Positions 25,923 through 34,800 are shown, counted from the stretch's first letter. The stretch: 64,000 nucleotides of DNA from an uncultured Sphingopyxis sp. (GCF_900078365.1 NZ_LT598653.1:4075860-4139859), one strand, 5' to 3'. Made by a program: numbers and translations. The notes: generated by a model not told the origin, from the sequence alone.

Positions 25923-27046
25923 TTGCGCCAGGTCAGCGCCGCCGACATGGCGAAGTTCCAGATCGCGCCGACGACCACGCCCGCGACTCCGGCGACCCAC
26001 CATCGTTCGTCGTGCCCGGCCATCCAGGTGCCGATGCCGATATTGGCGACCGCGCCCAAAGCCGAAATCGCATAGAAGCTCGCAAGCCCGCCGGCGAGGC
26101 GCCATCCCTTCAGCTTGCGGTCGGCATAGGTGAAGCTGTTGTTGAGGAAGAAGTTGAAGGCGATCGCGGTCATCACCGCCACGGTCTGCGCGGTGACGAA
26201 GGCGCTGCCGGCGCCAAGGATCGCGCGCAGCACGGCGAGATGGACGAACACGCCGAGCCCGCCGACCATCAGGAATTTGAGCAGGCGCACCGGCACGAAG
26301 CGGCCGATCGTCTTGTCGGCGATCAGTTCGGCATATTCGGCGATGACGCGCGCGCCGATCTTGCTTTCGCCTGCCTCGCGCGTGCGGAACTGATAGGGGA
26401 TTTCGGCGACCTTGAGCGGCGCCGGGCTCGACGCCAGCAGGTCGAGCAATATCTTGAAGCCGACCGCCGAGAGCCGGGGCAATGCGCGTTCGAAGGCGTC
26501 GCGGCGGATCGCGAAAAAGCCGCTCATCGGATCGCTAACGTCGGTGCCGAGCGCGATCTGCCCGGCGCGCGTTGCGAGCCGGCTCATCCGCGCGCGGCCC
26601 TGGTCCCAGTCGCCGATCCCGCCGCCCGCGCCATAGCGCGTGCCGACTGCAAGCTCGGCGCCGCGCTCCGCAATTGCGTCGATCAGGCGCGGCAGCGCCT
26701 CCTCGCCATGCTGGAGGTCGCCGTCCATCACCGCGACGATCGGCGCGGCGGTCGCCAATATGCCCTCGACCACCGCCGACGACAGGCCGCGCCGGCCGAC
26801 GCGCTGAACGATGCGTATATGCCGTGAATCGCGGCCGATGCGGCGGACGAGTTCGCTCGTCCCGTCGGGCGAATTATCGTCGACGAAAACGACTTCCCAG
26901 CCGCGCCCCGCGAGCACGATCGACAGCCCGGCGATCAGTTTTTCGACATTGGCGGCCTCGTTGAGCGTCGGCACCACGACCGCGACCTCGAGCGGCAGCG
27001 CGGCGACCGGCAGCGGCGAATCGGCAATCAGGGTGTCGTGGCGCAT
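25919..27046 (-). CDS. GT2 glycosyltransferase fused to a GtrA membrane domain
   Basis: A 375-aa protein resembling polyprenyl-phosphate mannosyl/glucosyltransferases. The N-terminal ~240 residues are a GT2 domain with VVVPTLNEAANVEKLI, the nucleotide-binding VDDNSPDGT and the DxD motif VMDGDLQHGEE. The C-terminal ~130 residues have four membrane segments typical of GtrA, which moves lipid-linked sugars across the membrane. The downstream coupled membrane protein is the likely acceptor transferase. The glycan made is unknown. Confidence 0.88.
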   Translation of the reverse strand: MRHDTLIADSPLPVAALPLEVAVVVPTLNEAANVEKLIAGLSIVLAGRGWEVVFVDDNSPDGTSELVRRIGRDSRHIRIVQRVGRRGLSSAVVEGILATAAPIVAVMDGDLQHGEEALPRLIDAIAERGAELAVGTRYGAGGGIGDWDQGRARMSRLATRAGQIALGTDVSDPMSGFFAIRRDAFERALPRLSAVGFKILLDLLASSPAPLKVAEIPYQFRTREAGESKIGARVIAEYAELIADKTIGRFVPVRLLKFLMVGGLGVFVHLAVLRAILGAGSAFVTAQTVAVMTAIAFNFFLNNSFTYADRKLKGWRLAGGLASFYAISALGAVANIGIGTWMAGHDERWWVAGVAGVVVGAIWNFAMSAALTWRK

Positions 27047-27148
27047 GAAACCTCGGTTTTGTCCGGATTTCGCGTCCGGGGTTGGTCGAGGTCAGGTCCT
27101 AATGATTTAGGGTAAATGTCCGGTAACCAAGGCCGCGCGTGCGTCGGC

Positions 27149-28693
27149 TCAGCCGAGCCAGGTCAGGATGCCGGCCCCCGCCGCGGCACCCGCAAGCGCG
27201 GTCAGCGCATAGCGCCACCAGCGGCTCTTGCCGTTTCCGTTCAAGATCAGCGGGATCTCGGGCAGCGGCGGGGCGGGCGGCGCGGCGCCCTTGCGCGGCA
27301 ATTGCGCGTCGAGACGACGGATGATGTCGGGGATCAGCGCGAGCGTCTTGCCCTGTTCGCGCAGGCCGTCGGCGAGCGCGGCTTCGGGGCCGAGCTCGTC
27401 GCGAATCCACGCGCTGACGAAGGGGCCCGAGACATCCCACATATTGATCCTGGGATTGAGCATCGTCGCGACGCCTTCGACCATCACCATCGTCTTTTGC
27501 AGCAACAGCAGGTGCGGCTGCGTCTGCATGTCGAAATCGCGCGTGATCGCGAACAGCCCGTCGAGCATCTGCCCGACCGAAAGCTCGCTCACCGGCTTGC
27601 CGCGCATCGGCTCGCCGACCGCGCGCAGCGCCGTCGCGAACTCCTCGACGCTGTGATAATCGGGGACATATTGCGCCTCGAAATGGATTTCGGCGACGCG
27701 GCGGTAATTGCCCGTGGTCAGGCCATAGAGGATTTCGGCGAGCCAGTAGCGCGCCTGCCGGTTGATCCGCCCCATGATGCCGAAATCGACCGCGGCGATC
27801 GTCCCGTCGGCCTTCACGAACAAATTGCCCTGGTGCATGTCGGCGTGGAAGAAACCTTCGGCAATCGCCTGGCGAAGAAAGGCGTGGACGAGGTTAGCCG
27901 CCAGCGCCTCCATGTCGTGCCCCGCCGCGACGAGCCGGTCGCGGTGCGAGATTTTGACGCCGTCGATCCAGCTCATCGTCATCACGCGGCTCGCGGTGCG
28001 GTCCCAGTCGATCGCCGGCACCTCATATTCGGGCACCGCCGTCATCGCGTCGGCCAGCTCCGACGCCGAGGCCGCCTCGCGGCGCAGGTCGAGCTCGCGC
28101 AAGGTCCAGCGGCGGAAATTGGCGATCACCTGCCGCGGACGCAGCCGCGCGGCTTCTCCGCCAAAGGCTTCGAGATGCGCGGCCGCCCATTCATAGGTTT
28201 CGATGTCGCGCGCGAACTGCTTGTCGATGCCCGGGCGGCGCACCTTGACCGCGACCTGGCGCCTGTCGGTGGTCACGGCGCGGTGGACCTGCGCGATCGA
28301 CGCCGAACCGACGGGTTCGGGATCGAACTCGCTGTAGAGGCTTTCGAGCGGCGCTTCGAAGGTCGCCTCGATTTCCTGCCGGATGCGGTCGAAGGCGACG
28401 GGCGCGAGCGCGTCCTGCAGCGTCAGCAGGTTGCGCGCCGCCTCTTCGCCGACGAGGTCGGGGCGCGTCGCGAGCGTTTGCCCCAGCTTGACCGCCGCGG
28501 GACCGATCGCCTGGAAGGCGGCGGCATAGTCGGGGATTTTGGGCTGGATCGTGCCGAGCCGCGCGAGGCGGCACAATCGCTTGACCCCCGGCGGGGTCTG
28601 CGGCGCGCTCTCGATCCCGCGCAGCGCGCCGTGGCGCGCGAGGATGCGGCCCCATTTCAGCAGCCGGACGATATGGGTGACGGGCCGGGTCAT
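27149..28693 (-). CDS. ubiB: Ubiquinone biosynthesis kinase-like protein UbiB
   Basis: Atypical ABC1/ADCK kinase-like protein needed for ubiquinone synthesis. The 514-aa protein has the family-specific KxGQ motif (KLGQTLATRPDL), the nucleotide-binding lysine in VAVKVRRPG, and the HADMHQGNLF/AAVDFGIMGR catalytic-loop and metal motifs. Two membrane helices close the protein (about residues 475-514). It is separated from ubiE, on the same strand upstream, by about 210 bases of nested hairpins, so the two may still share a transcript. Confidence 0.94.
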   Translation of the reverse strand: MTRPVTHIVRLLKWGRILARHGALRGIESAPQTPPGVKRLCRLARLGTIQPKIPDYAAAFQAIGPAAVKLGQTLATRPDLVGEEAARNLLTLQDALAPVAFDRIRQEIEATFEAPLESLYSEFDPEPVGSASIAQVHRAVTTDRRQVAVKVRRPGIDKQFARDIETYEWAAAHLEAFGGEAARLRPRQVIANFRRWTLRELDLRREAASASELADAMTAVPEYEVPAIDWDRTASRVMTMSWIDGVKISHRDRLVAAGHDMEALAANLVHAFLRQAIAEGFFHADMHQGNLFVKADGTIAAVDFGIMGRINRQARYWLAEILYGLTTGNYRRVAEIHFEAQYVPDYHSVEEFATALRAVGEPMRGKPVSELSVGQMLDGLFAITRDFDMQTQPHLLLLQKTMVMVEGVATMLNPRINMWDVSGPFVSAWIRDELGPEAALADGLREQGKTLALIPDIIRRLDAQLPRKGAAPPAPPLPEIPLILNGNGKSRWWRYALTALAGAAAGAGILTWLG

Positions 28694-28698
28694 ATCAA

Positions 28699-28889
28699 AA
28701 GCCCCTCCCCTTCAGGAGTGTCAGGCCGGTCATGCCCCCGGCATGACCTAAACCGTCCGGGGGACGGTTTACCTGACACTGGGTTGGGGTGGGGGCCATC
28801 GGCCTTGCGCAAGGCCGATGGCCCCCACCCGCTGCGACTAGGGAGCGAGCTCCCAAGTCTCGCTGCCCTTCCCTGAAGGGGAGGGGCTT
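28699..28889. repeat. Nested hairpin cluster between ubiE and ubiB
   Basis: About 190 bases contain at least four inverted repeats. The outer arms (28699-28716 and 28872-28889) share CCCCTCCCCTTCAGG. Inside them an AGTGTCAGG/CCTGACACT pair encloses palindromes around 28728-28748 (GGTCATGCC/GGCATGACC) and 28750-28770 (AAACCGTCC/GGACGGTTT). A strong hairpin follows at about 28792-28828 (GGGGCCATCGGCCTTG). It looks like repeats inserted into repeats, or a structured RNA. Confidence 0.8.
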
Positions 28890-28906
28890 AAGAAAGTTTG
28901 CATCGC

Positions 28907-29644
28907 TCACGCCTTCCACCCGCTGTGAATCGCCACCAGCCCGCCCAGAATCGGCTCGACCTTCACCTCGCTGAACCCCGCATCGCGGATCATCTGCGCG
29001 AATTGGGGCATCGGCGGGAAACGGCGGATCGATTCGATCAGATAGCGATAGCTGTCCTCGTCGTCGGCGATCAGCTTGCCGAGCTTCGGAACGAGATGGT
29101 GCGAATAGGCATCATAGGCCTGGCTGAAACCCGGCCATTCGTTGGTCGAAAATTCGAGGCAGAAGAAGCGCCCGCCATAGCGCAGCACGCGGTGGGCTTC
29201 CTTCAGCGCCGCCGGAATGTCGGTGACGTTGCGGATGCCGAAAGCGATCGTATAGGCGTCGAAGAACTGGCCCGGAAACGACAGCTTCTCGGCATTCTGT
29301 TCGGACCAGACGAGGCTGGCGATGCCGCGCTCCGCCGCGCGCTCCATGCCGACGCCGAGCATGTCGGGGTTGATGTCGGCCACCGTGATGCTCGCGCCCG
29401 AAGGCTCCATGCGAAAGGCGATGTCGCCCGTGCCCCCCGCCATGTCGAGGATCGCCTCGCCGCTGCGCGGCTTGACGCGGCGCACGAAGCGGTCCTTCCA
29501 CAGCCGGTGCATCCCGCCCGACATCGCGTCGTTCATGATGTCATATTTGCGCGCGACGCGGCTGAACACCTCGCCGACCATCGCGGTCTTCTCGCCCGCG
29601 GGGACCTGTTCATAGCCGAAGCTGACGGTGTCGGGGGTGGGCAT
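28907..29644 (-). CDS. ubiE: Ubiquinone/menaquinone C-methyltransferase UbiE
   Basis: SAM-dependent methylation of the quinone ring. The 245-aa protein has the SAM motif LDMAGGTGDIAF, the UbiE signature segment around YDIMNDAMSGGMHRLWKD, and the second signature RVLRYGGRFFCLEFS. The C-terminal LVAIHSGWKA is typical of the family. It is divergent from mutM, with 92 bp between the starts, and followed by ubiB on the same strand; the ubiE-ubiB neighbourhood is conserved in proteobacteria. Confidence 0.95.
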   Translation of the reverse strand: MPTPDTVSFGYEQVPAGEKTAMVGEVFSRVARKYDIMNDAMSGGMHRLWKDRFVRRVKPRSGEAILDMAGGTGDIAFRMEPSGASITVADINPDMLGVGMERAAERGIASLVWSEQNAEKLSFPGQFFDAYTIAFGIRNVTDIPAALKEAHRVLRYGGRFFCLEFSTNEWPGFSQAYDAYSHHLVPKLGKLIADDEDSYRYLIESIRRFPPMPQFAQMIRDAGFSEVKVEPILGGLVAIHSGWKA

Positions 29645-29736
29645 GGGATGCGCGCCTTTGCGGGGAGAGATAAAGTCGAACGGCCTTTAGCGGGGCCTTG
29701 CCGCCCGCGCAAATGGCGCGTAGCCCGATGCGCGAG

Positions 29737-30549
29737 ATGCCCGAGCTACCCGAAGTCGAAACCACCGTTCGCGGCCTTGCGCCCTTTCTCGAAGGGCAAA
29801 GGCTGACCGCGGTCACGACCTTTCGTCCCGACCTGCGCCGCCCATTTCCTGCCGATCTCGCGCAGCGGCTGACCGGCGCGACGGTGACGAGCCTGTCGCG
29901 CCGCGCCAAATATGGCATCGTGTCGACCGACCGCGACGACCATATGATCTTCCACCTCGGCATGTCGGGGCGCTGGCGCACCGAGGGCGGCGAAGCGGGC
30001 AAGCACGACCATCTGCTGATCGAGACCGGGGCGGGGCACCGGCTCTTCCTTCACGACCCGCGGCGATTCGGTTCGGTCGATCTGGTGAGCGGCGATCCGC
30101 TGGAACTGTTTCCCGCGTTCGTGACCCTGGGGCCTGAGCCGCTGTCGGACGCTTTCGACACCGCGTATCTTGCAAAGGCGCTCGCCGGGCGGCGCGCGCC
30201 GGTCAAGGCGATGCTGCTCGATCAGACAATCGTCGCGGGGCTCGGCAACATCTATGTCTGCGAGGCGCTCAACATGGCGAAGATCGCGCCGGTGAAGCCC
30301 GCGGCCGACGTGTCCAGGGCGAAACTCGCGGCGCTGGTCCCCGCGGTCAAGGCGGTGCTGACCGCGGCGATCGCGGCGGGCGGATCGACCTTGCGCGATT
30401 TCCTCGGTCCCGAGGGCGATCTCGGCTATTTCGCGAAGGACTGGCGCGTCTATGGCCGCGAGGGCGAGGCCTGCGAATGCGGCGCGACGATCGCGCGGAT
30501 CGTGCAGAGCGGCCGTTCGACCTTCTTTTGCCCCAAATGCCAGCGCTGA
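29737..30549 (+). CDS. mutM: Formamidopyrimidine-DNA glycosylase
   Basis: Removes 8-oxoguanine and other oxidised purines. The ATG at 29737 is required because the mature N-terminus must be P-E-L-P-E-V, with Pro2 as nucleophile and Glu3 as proton donor; earlier in-frame ATGs would bury it. The 270-aa protein has the family lysine in KYGIV, the helix-two-turn-helix region GLGNIYVCEAL, and the C-terminal zinc finger CECGATI...CPKC. A small hairpin (GCGGGATATTTCCCGC, 30551-30566) follows the stop. Confidence 0.96.
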   Translation: MPELPEVETTVRGLAPFLEGQRLTAVTTFRPDLRRPFPADLAQRLTGATVTSLSRRAKYGIVSTDRDDHMIFHLGMSGRWRTEGGEAGKHDHLLIETGAGHRLFLHDPRRFGSVDLVSGDPLELFPAFVTLGPEPLSDAFDTAYLAKALAGRRAPVKAMLLDQTIVAGLGNIYVCEALNMAKIAPVKPAADVSRAKLAALVPAVKAVLTAAIAAGGSTLRDFLGPEGDLGYFAKDWRVYGREGEACECGATIARIVQSGRSTFFCPKCQR

Positions 30550-30573
30550 TGCGGGATATTTCCCGCAAAGCCA

Positions 30574-30602
30574 TTGACCAAATCGCCCTTCATCGCTATG
30601 CG
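30574..30602 (+). promoter_or_regulatory. Candidate rpsT promoter
   Basis: TTGACC (30574-30579) and TATGCG (30597-30602) are spaced by 17 bases, a fair match to a sigma-70 promoter. It lies about 135 bp upstream of rpsT and after mutM. Pattern match only. Confidence 0.4.
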
Positions 30603-30738
30603 CGCACCCTTCGAGCAGGGTCCGGTCGTCCGGAACCGGCCGCATCCGGACATTGATTCGCTGCAACTCGCGCGATTCGGCTGCTCCGTTTAGGCTGTGC
30701 TCCGACCATGTAGACCGTTTGAAAGATTAGAGGAATTT

Positions 30739-31002
30739 ATGGCAAATACGCCGCAGGCAAAGAAGCGCATCCGCCGCAACACCACGCGCACCCTCGTGAA
30801 CAAGAATCGCGTTTCGCGCATTCGCACGCTGGTGAAGAAGGTCGAAGCAGCCGTTGCCGCCGGTGACAAGGATGCGGCCGCGACCGCGCTGAAGGCGGCA
30901 CAGCCCGAAATGGCGCGCGGCGTTGCCAAGGGTGTCCTCCACAAGAACACCGTGGCCCGCAAGTTCTCGCGCCTGACCAAGAGCGTGAACGCGATCGCCT
31001 GA
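30739..31002 (+). CDS. rpsT: 30S ribosomal protein S20
   Basis: An 87-aa basic primary 16S rRNA-binding protein. The N-terminus MANTPQAKKRIRRN and the internal NTVARKFSRLTKSVNAIA are typical of S20. The ATG at 30739 follows AGAGGA; an upstream in-frame start would add 14 non-conserved residues. It sits before dnaA, an arrangement shared by many alphaproteobacteria, and ends in a strong intrinsic terminator. Confidence 0.97.
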   Translation: MANTPQAKKRIRRNTTRTLVNKNRVSRIRTLVKKVEAAVAAGDKDAAATALKAAQPEMARGVAKGVLHKNTVARKFSRLTKSVNAIA

Positions 31003-31025
31003 TCGTCCACGTCCCGAAAGGGAAC

Positions 31026-31065
31026 AAAAAGGACCCGCTGGCATCTTGCCCGCGGGTCCTTTTTT
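31026..31065 (+). terminator. Rho-independent terminator of rpsT
   Basis: A perfect 13-bp stem (AAAAAGGACCCGC, 31026-31038, with GCGGGTCCTTTTT, 31052-31064) closes a 13-base loop and ends in a run of Ts. It starts 24 bases after the rpsT stop. Confidence 0.95.
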
Positions 31066-31501
31066 GCGTCGGATATTGTGACAACCGGGTGGCAATAGTG
31101 TTGCAGCGCGGTAAGTGACGGAATTGCTGCGATTCGTTCCTTCGTCTCTGGAATGTCATAAATAAATCTCTGATAATACGCGATAAAATGGCGGTTCGAC
31201 GCGATTCCGGTGGCCCCGGCGAGTCAAGATTTTTATTTCAGTATTTTTACATGCCGAGCCCTTGATCGACTCGCCGCGCCCTGACTAGACAGGTGCGTCG
31301 TCGGCCTTCGCTGGCGGCCGCTACATTGACATGATTCGTATCCTTTCGGGCCGCTTGTCCGGATGAGAGCCTGCGCCCGGCGCAGGCGACGAATCGGCAT
31401 GTGGCCGGCCGCCGATCGTCCGGCGCAGAGGGGACCTGAGGGGGCGGCACGGCGTGACAGAGAGCGGCAATCGGCATGGGCATGACGCAGGAGACAGAGC
31501 G
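31066..31501 (+). other. AT-rich rpsT-dnaA intergenic region
   Basis: About 435 bases with no gene. The segment 31150-31250 is clearly AT-rich compared with its surroundings, with runs such as CATAAATAAATCTCTGATAA and TTTTTATTTCAGTATTTTTA. This probably holds the dnaA promoter. No good DnaA box (TTATCCACA or close) was found here, so there is no direct support for a replication origin. Confidence 0.5.
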
Positions 31502-32863
31502 ATGAACGGCGATGCCGCTACGCTCTGGCCGCGTGTCGCCGAGGGGCTGCGCCGCGACCTCGGCGTCCGCACCTTCGACCATTGGCTGAAGCCCGTGCGC
31601 TTTGCCGATTATTGCGCGCTGTCGGGCGTCGTGACGCTCGAGACCGTCAGCCGCTTTTCGGCCAACTGGATCAACGAACGCTTCGGCGACCGGCTCGAGC
31701 TCGCGTGGCGGCAGCAATTGCCCGCGGTGCGCAGTGTGATGGTGCGCGGCGGCGCGGCGGCGGACAACCGCGCGGCGAGCCTTGCGGCGGCGCCGCTGCC
31801 CCATTTCGAGGCGCCGCAGCCCGTTGCCGCCAATCCGGCATTGCTCGGTTTCGATCCGCGCCTGTCGTTCGACCGTTTCGTCGTCGCACGCAGTAACATC
31901 CTCGCCGCCAACGCGGCGCGCCGGATGGCGATGGTCGAAGCGCCGCAGTTCAACCCGCTCTATCTCTGCTCGGGCACCGGGCAGGGCAAGACGCACCTCC
32001 TTCAGGCGATCGCACAGGACTATGCCGCGGCGCATCCGACCGCGAACATCATCCTGATGTCGGCGGAGAAATTCATGCTCGAATTCGTCGGCGCGATGCG
32101 CGGCGGCGACATGATGGCGTTCAAGGCGCGGCTGCGCGCCGCCGACCTGCTGCTGCTCGACGACCTGCAATTCGTGATCGGCAAAAATTCGACGCAGGAG
32201 GAATTGCTCCACACGATCGACGACCTGATGACCGCGGGCAAGCGTCTCGTCGTCACCGCCGACCGTCCGCCCGCGATGCTCGACGGGGTCGAGGCGCGTC
32301 TTCTCTCGCGGCTGTCGGGCGGGCTCGTCGCCGACATCGAGGCGCCCGAGGATGATCTTCGCGAACGCATCATCCGCCAGCGGCTCGCCGCGATGCCGAT
32401 GGTCGAGGTGCCGGACGACGTCGTCGCCTATCTGGTCAAGCATTTCACGCGCAACATCCGCGAGCTCGAGGGTGCGCTCAACAAGCTGCTCGCCTATGCC
32501 GCGCTCACCGGCACGATGGTCGATCTCGCGCTCGCCGAGGACCGGCTCGCCGAAAATGTCCGCAGCGCGCGCCCGCGTATCACGATCGACGAGATCCAGC
32601 GTGCGGTCTGTGCGCACTACCGGCTCGACAAGTCCGAAATGGCGTCGAAGCGCCGCGTCCGCGCGATCGCGCGCCCGCGGCAGGTCGCGATGTATCTGGC
32701 GAAGGAACTGACCCCGCGCTCCTATCCCGAGATCGGGCGCCGCTTCGGCGGGCGCGACCATTCGACGGTGATCCACGCCGTCCGCACGGTCGAGGCGCTG
32801 CGCGTCGCCGACACCGAACTCGACGCCGAAATCGCCGCGATCCGCCGCGCTCTCAACAGCTGA
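31502..32863 (+). CDS. dnaA: Chromosomal replication initiator DnaA
   Basis: ATP-dependent initiator that opens the replication origin. The 453-aa protein has an N-terminal interaction domain I (WPRVAEGLRRDLGVRTFDHW), a short linker, an AAA+ domain with Walker A GTGQGKTHLLQA and Walker B LLLLDDLQF, and the C-terminal DNA-binding signature GRDHSTVIHAVRTVEAL. The ATG at 31502 is chosen because an AGGAGA site lies seven bases upstream; an in-frame ATG at 31454 lacks one. Confidence 0.96.
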   Translation: MNGDAATLWPRVAEGLRRDLGVRTFDHWLKPVRFADYCALSGVVTLETVSRFSANWINERFGDRLELAWRQQLPAVRSVMVRGGAAADNRAASLAAAPLPHFEAPQPVAANPALLGFDPRLSFDRFVVARSNILAANAARRMAMVEAPQFNPLYLCSGTGQGKTHLLQAIAQDYAAAHPTANIILMSAEKFMLEFVGAMRGGDMMAFKARLRAADLLLLDDLQFVIGKNSTQEELLHTIDDLMTAGKRLVVTADRPPAMLDGVEARLLSRLSGGLVADIEAPEDDLRERIIRQRLAAMPMVEVPDDVVAYLVKHFTRNIRELEGALNKLLAYAALTGTMVDLALAEDRLAENVRSARPRITIDEIQRAVCAHYRLDKSEMASKRRVRAIARPRQVAMYLAKELTPRSYPEIGRRFGGRDHSTVIHAVRTVEALRVADTELDAEIAAIRRALNS

Positions 32864-32956
32864 TCCGCAGACTTATGCCGGGGTTATCCCGGGATTACCC
32901 ACATCGTTCGAAGCGGCGACGCCAAGGGCGGCGTTGGGGGTGGTGAACTGCCATAG

Positions 32957-33075
32957 CCCTCTCCCCTTCAGGGGAGAGGGTTGGGAGAGGGGGCCGAAGC
33001 GGTTCATGCCCCTCTCAACTGCGGCTAGCCGGTAAAACCGGCAAGCCTGCGTATCTCTCCCTGAAGGGGAGAGAG
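32957..33075. repeat. Palindromic repeats after dnaA
   Basis: The gap between dnaA and the convergent DUF4402 gene holds a CCCTCTCCCC/GGGGAGAGGG hairpin (32957-32980), a GCCGGT/ACCGGC hairpin (about 33027-33042) and a CTCTCCC/GGGGAGAG hairpin (33055-33074). The outer hairpins resemble the CCCTTCAGGGG arms in the ubiE-ubiB gap. A near DnaA box (TTACCCACA, 32896-32904) lies just upstream. Confidence 0.75.
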
Positions 33076-33117
33076 CAATCGCGCTTCGGCCGCAACCAGT
33101 CGAAACCGGGCGCAAAT

Positions 33118-33672
33118 CTACAAATAATTGACCGTCAGCGTGAAGGTCCCGCTGTAATCGCCCGCGGGCTGATTTGCGGGGACGGTGAGCGTGCCGCCGA
33201 TATAATAGGTCTGGACCCCGTTCGGGAGCAATGTCGCGCCGAGCAATGCGATGCCGCCGCCGCTCGTCGTCGCGGCGCGGACGAGGCTGGCGGTCATCGG
33301 CGCCGCGCCGCCGCCGGCGCGGGTGAGGGTGGCCGACGTGCTGCCCGATACGGTGATCAGGAATATGCCGCCGGTGCCCTGGAACACCGCGCGGCGGCCG
33401 TCATTGCCGACGAGCGTCGCGCCGCCGGTCGCGCCGCGCCAGTTGGTGACGGGGTCGATCGTGATCGTGCCGCCCACGGGCCCGCTGAATAGCGTGCCGA
33501 AGTCGAGATCGCCGGTCTTGATCAGCGTGTTCGGCCGGACGACTGCCGCATTGGCGGTGCCGTTCATGTCGGCGGCGCGCGCGGGCACATATGGCGCCGC
33601 GCTCGCTGCTATTGCAGCGATGGTCAGGACGCAAGCGGCGCCCCGGCTGTGTCTGGTCCCTCGAATCCCCAC
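33118..33672 (-). CDS. Secreted DUF4402 protein
   Basis: A 184-aa protein with a signal peptide (about 1-33) and a DUF4402 beta-sandwich: an early DLDFGTLFSG strand, a central FLITVSGS segment, and the family ending QPAGDYSGTFTLTVNYL. Such proteins are secreted, pilin- or fimbria-like, and of unknown function. A second copy with the same layout lies at 34240-34800. No usher or chaperone genes are nearby. Confidence 0.85.
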   Translation of the reverse strand: MGIRGTRHSRGAACVLTIAAIAASAAPYVPARAADMNGTANAAVVRPNTLIKTGDLDFGTLFSGPVGGTITIDPVTNWRGATGGATLVGNDGRRAVFQGTGGIFLITVSGSTSATLTRAGGGAAPMTASLVRAATTSGGGIALLGATLLPNGVQTYYIGGTLTVPANQPAGDYSGTFTLTVNYL

Positions 33673-33762
33673 AGATTCTGCTCCTGTCTGGCACAGACTA
33701 TGCCAGCGGGACCTTCATCGCGAGTGCATGGGGCTGGTAAAAGCGGCGTTTACTTCCGCCGC

Positions 33763-33966
33763 TCAATGCCTGTCGGCGGCGCCGCCGATCAGGACGAAGC
33801 GCCGGTCGCAATAGCCGCAGTCGACGAAGCCTTCGTCGGGATCGATCTCGAGCCACACGCGCGGATGGCCGAGCGCCGCATCGGCGAGGCCGTCGCCGGT
33901 GCCGTCGCAGGCGATGCGGGTTTTGGACGTGCGGATGGTTTCGGGAGCGGGTGCGGGCTGGGTCAT
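33763..33966 (-). CDS. Small zinc-finger (NDUFS6-like) protein
   Basis: A 67-aa protein with one C near the N-terminus (TRIACDG), a histidine (GHPRVWLEI), and a C-x2-C pair in GFVDCGYCDRRFVL. This C-H-C-C pattern matches the zinc-finger domain of the mitochondrial complex I subunit NDUFS6 and its bacterial relatives in alphaproteobacteria. The ATG at 33966 is used because longer versions are low-complexity. It lies between the two DUF4402 genes. Confidence 0.82.
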   Translation of the reverse strand: MTQPAPAPETIRTSKTRIACDGTGDGLADAALGHPRVWLEIDPDEGFVDCGYCDRRFVLIGGAADRH

Positions 33967-34020
33967 CGATCGCGCCCATAGCAAGCGCGCGAAGGCTCGG
34001 CAATCGGGTCCGCGAACTTG

Positions 34021-34155
34021 ATCCTCCCTGTGGCGAAGCCATGGGGAGGGGGACCGTCGCCGTAGGCGATGGTGGAGGGGCGAAGACATCGCGCCATAGC
34101 CCCTCCGTCAGCACTTCGTGCTGCCACCTCCCCATCGCTACGCGACAGGGAGGAT
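34021..34155. repeat. Palindromic repeat with ATCCTCCCTGT ends
   Basis: The ends, ATCCTCCCTGT (from 34021) and ACAGGGAGGAT (to 34155), are complementary, and the flanking CATGGGGAGG/CCTCCCCAT segments also pair. Internal GTCGCC/GGCGAT and TGCACTTCGTG-like pairs add further stems. The element lies upstream of the zinc-finger gene. Confidence 0.7.
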
Positions 34156-34239
34156 ATTAAGGGACCATGACGGCACCGGTGCAAGCGCCCGTCCGGGCGC
34201 GAGTGGTCCCCCGGTGCCGTCTTCCCCCCACAGGAAAGC

Positions 34240-34800
34240 TTAAAGATAGTTCAAGGTGATCGTGAAAGTGCCGCTGTAATCGCCCGCCGCCTGGTTCGCG
34301 CCGACCTCGAGCGTCGCCCCGACCGGGAAATTATAATTGCCGAGCGGCGAGGTGATGCGGAAGCGCGTCGGCGCGGTCGAGAGGATCGCGCTCGGTGTGC
34401 TGCCGATCTCGAAATCGCGCACGCGCATCCGCGTTCCCGGCCCGGTGAGCCAGATGCGGTTCGATCCCAGCGAGATGTTGACCTGGCGATTGAAGCTGCC
34501 GAGCCCGGCGAAGCGCGCGGGTTCGCCGCCGCCGCCCGCGAGAGTGACGCCGCCGGTGCGGCTGCGCGATCCGTCGGGTGCGATCCTGACGGTCCCCGCG
34601 GCGTTCGACGGAATGATGTCGCCGAAGTCGAGATCGTTGACCTTGAAGAAGCTGAGCGGGCGCAGCACGATGGCTTCGGCCTCGCCCTGCGCGCTGGTCT
34701 GCGCCAGCGCCGGCGATGCGGCGACGGGCGCGATCAGGAGCGCGGCGATGGCTAGCCCGCGCTGCACGGGCAGCGGGCGAAAGATGTGACTGGTCCCCAC
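34240..34800 (-). CDS. Secreted DUF4402 protein, second copy
   Basis: A 186-aa paralogue of the 33118-33672 gene. It has a signal peptide (about 1-33, ending PALAQ), the DLDFGDIIPS strand, and the same ending, QAAGDYSGTFTITLNYL. A dispersed repeat and a small zinc-finger gene separate it from the other copy, so they are diverged duplicates rather than a recent tandem copy. Function unknown. Confidence 0.85.
   Translation of the reverse strand: MGTSHIFRPLPVQRGLAIAALLIAPVAASPALAQTSAQGEAEAIVLRPLSFFKVNDLDFGDIIPSNAAGTVRIAPDGSRSRTGGVTLAGGGGEPARFAGLGSFNRQVNISLGSNRIWLTGPGTRMRVRDFEIGSTPSAILSTAPTRFRITSPLGNYNFPVGATLEVGANQAAGDYSGTFTITLNYL

Noticed and set aside
27116..28876. 586-codon plus-strand frame over ubiB
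   Set aside because: Antisense to the well-supported ubiB and extends into repeat DNA.
31066..31501. Replication origin next to dnaA
   Set aside because: AT-rich, but no credible cluster of DnaA boxes was found.
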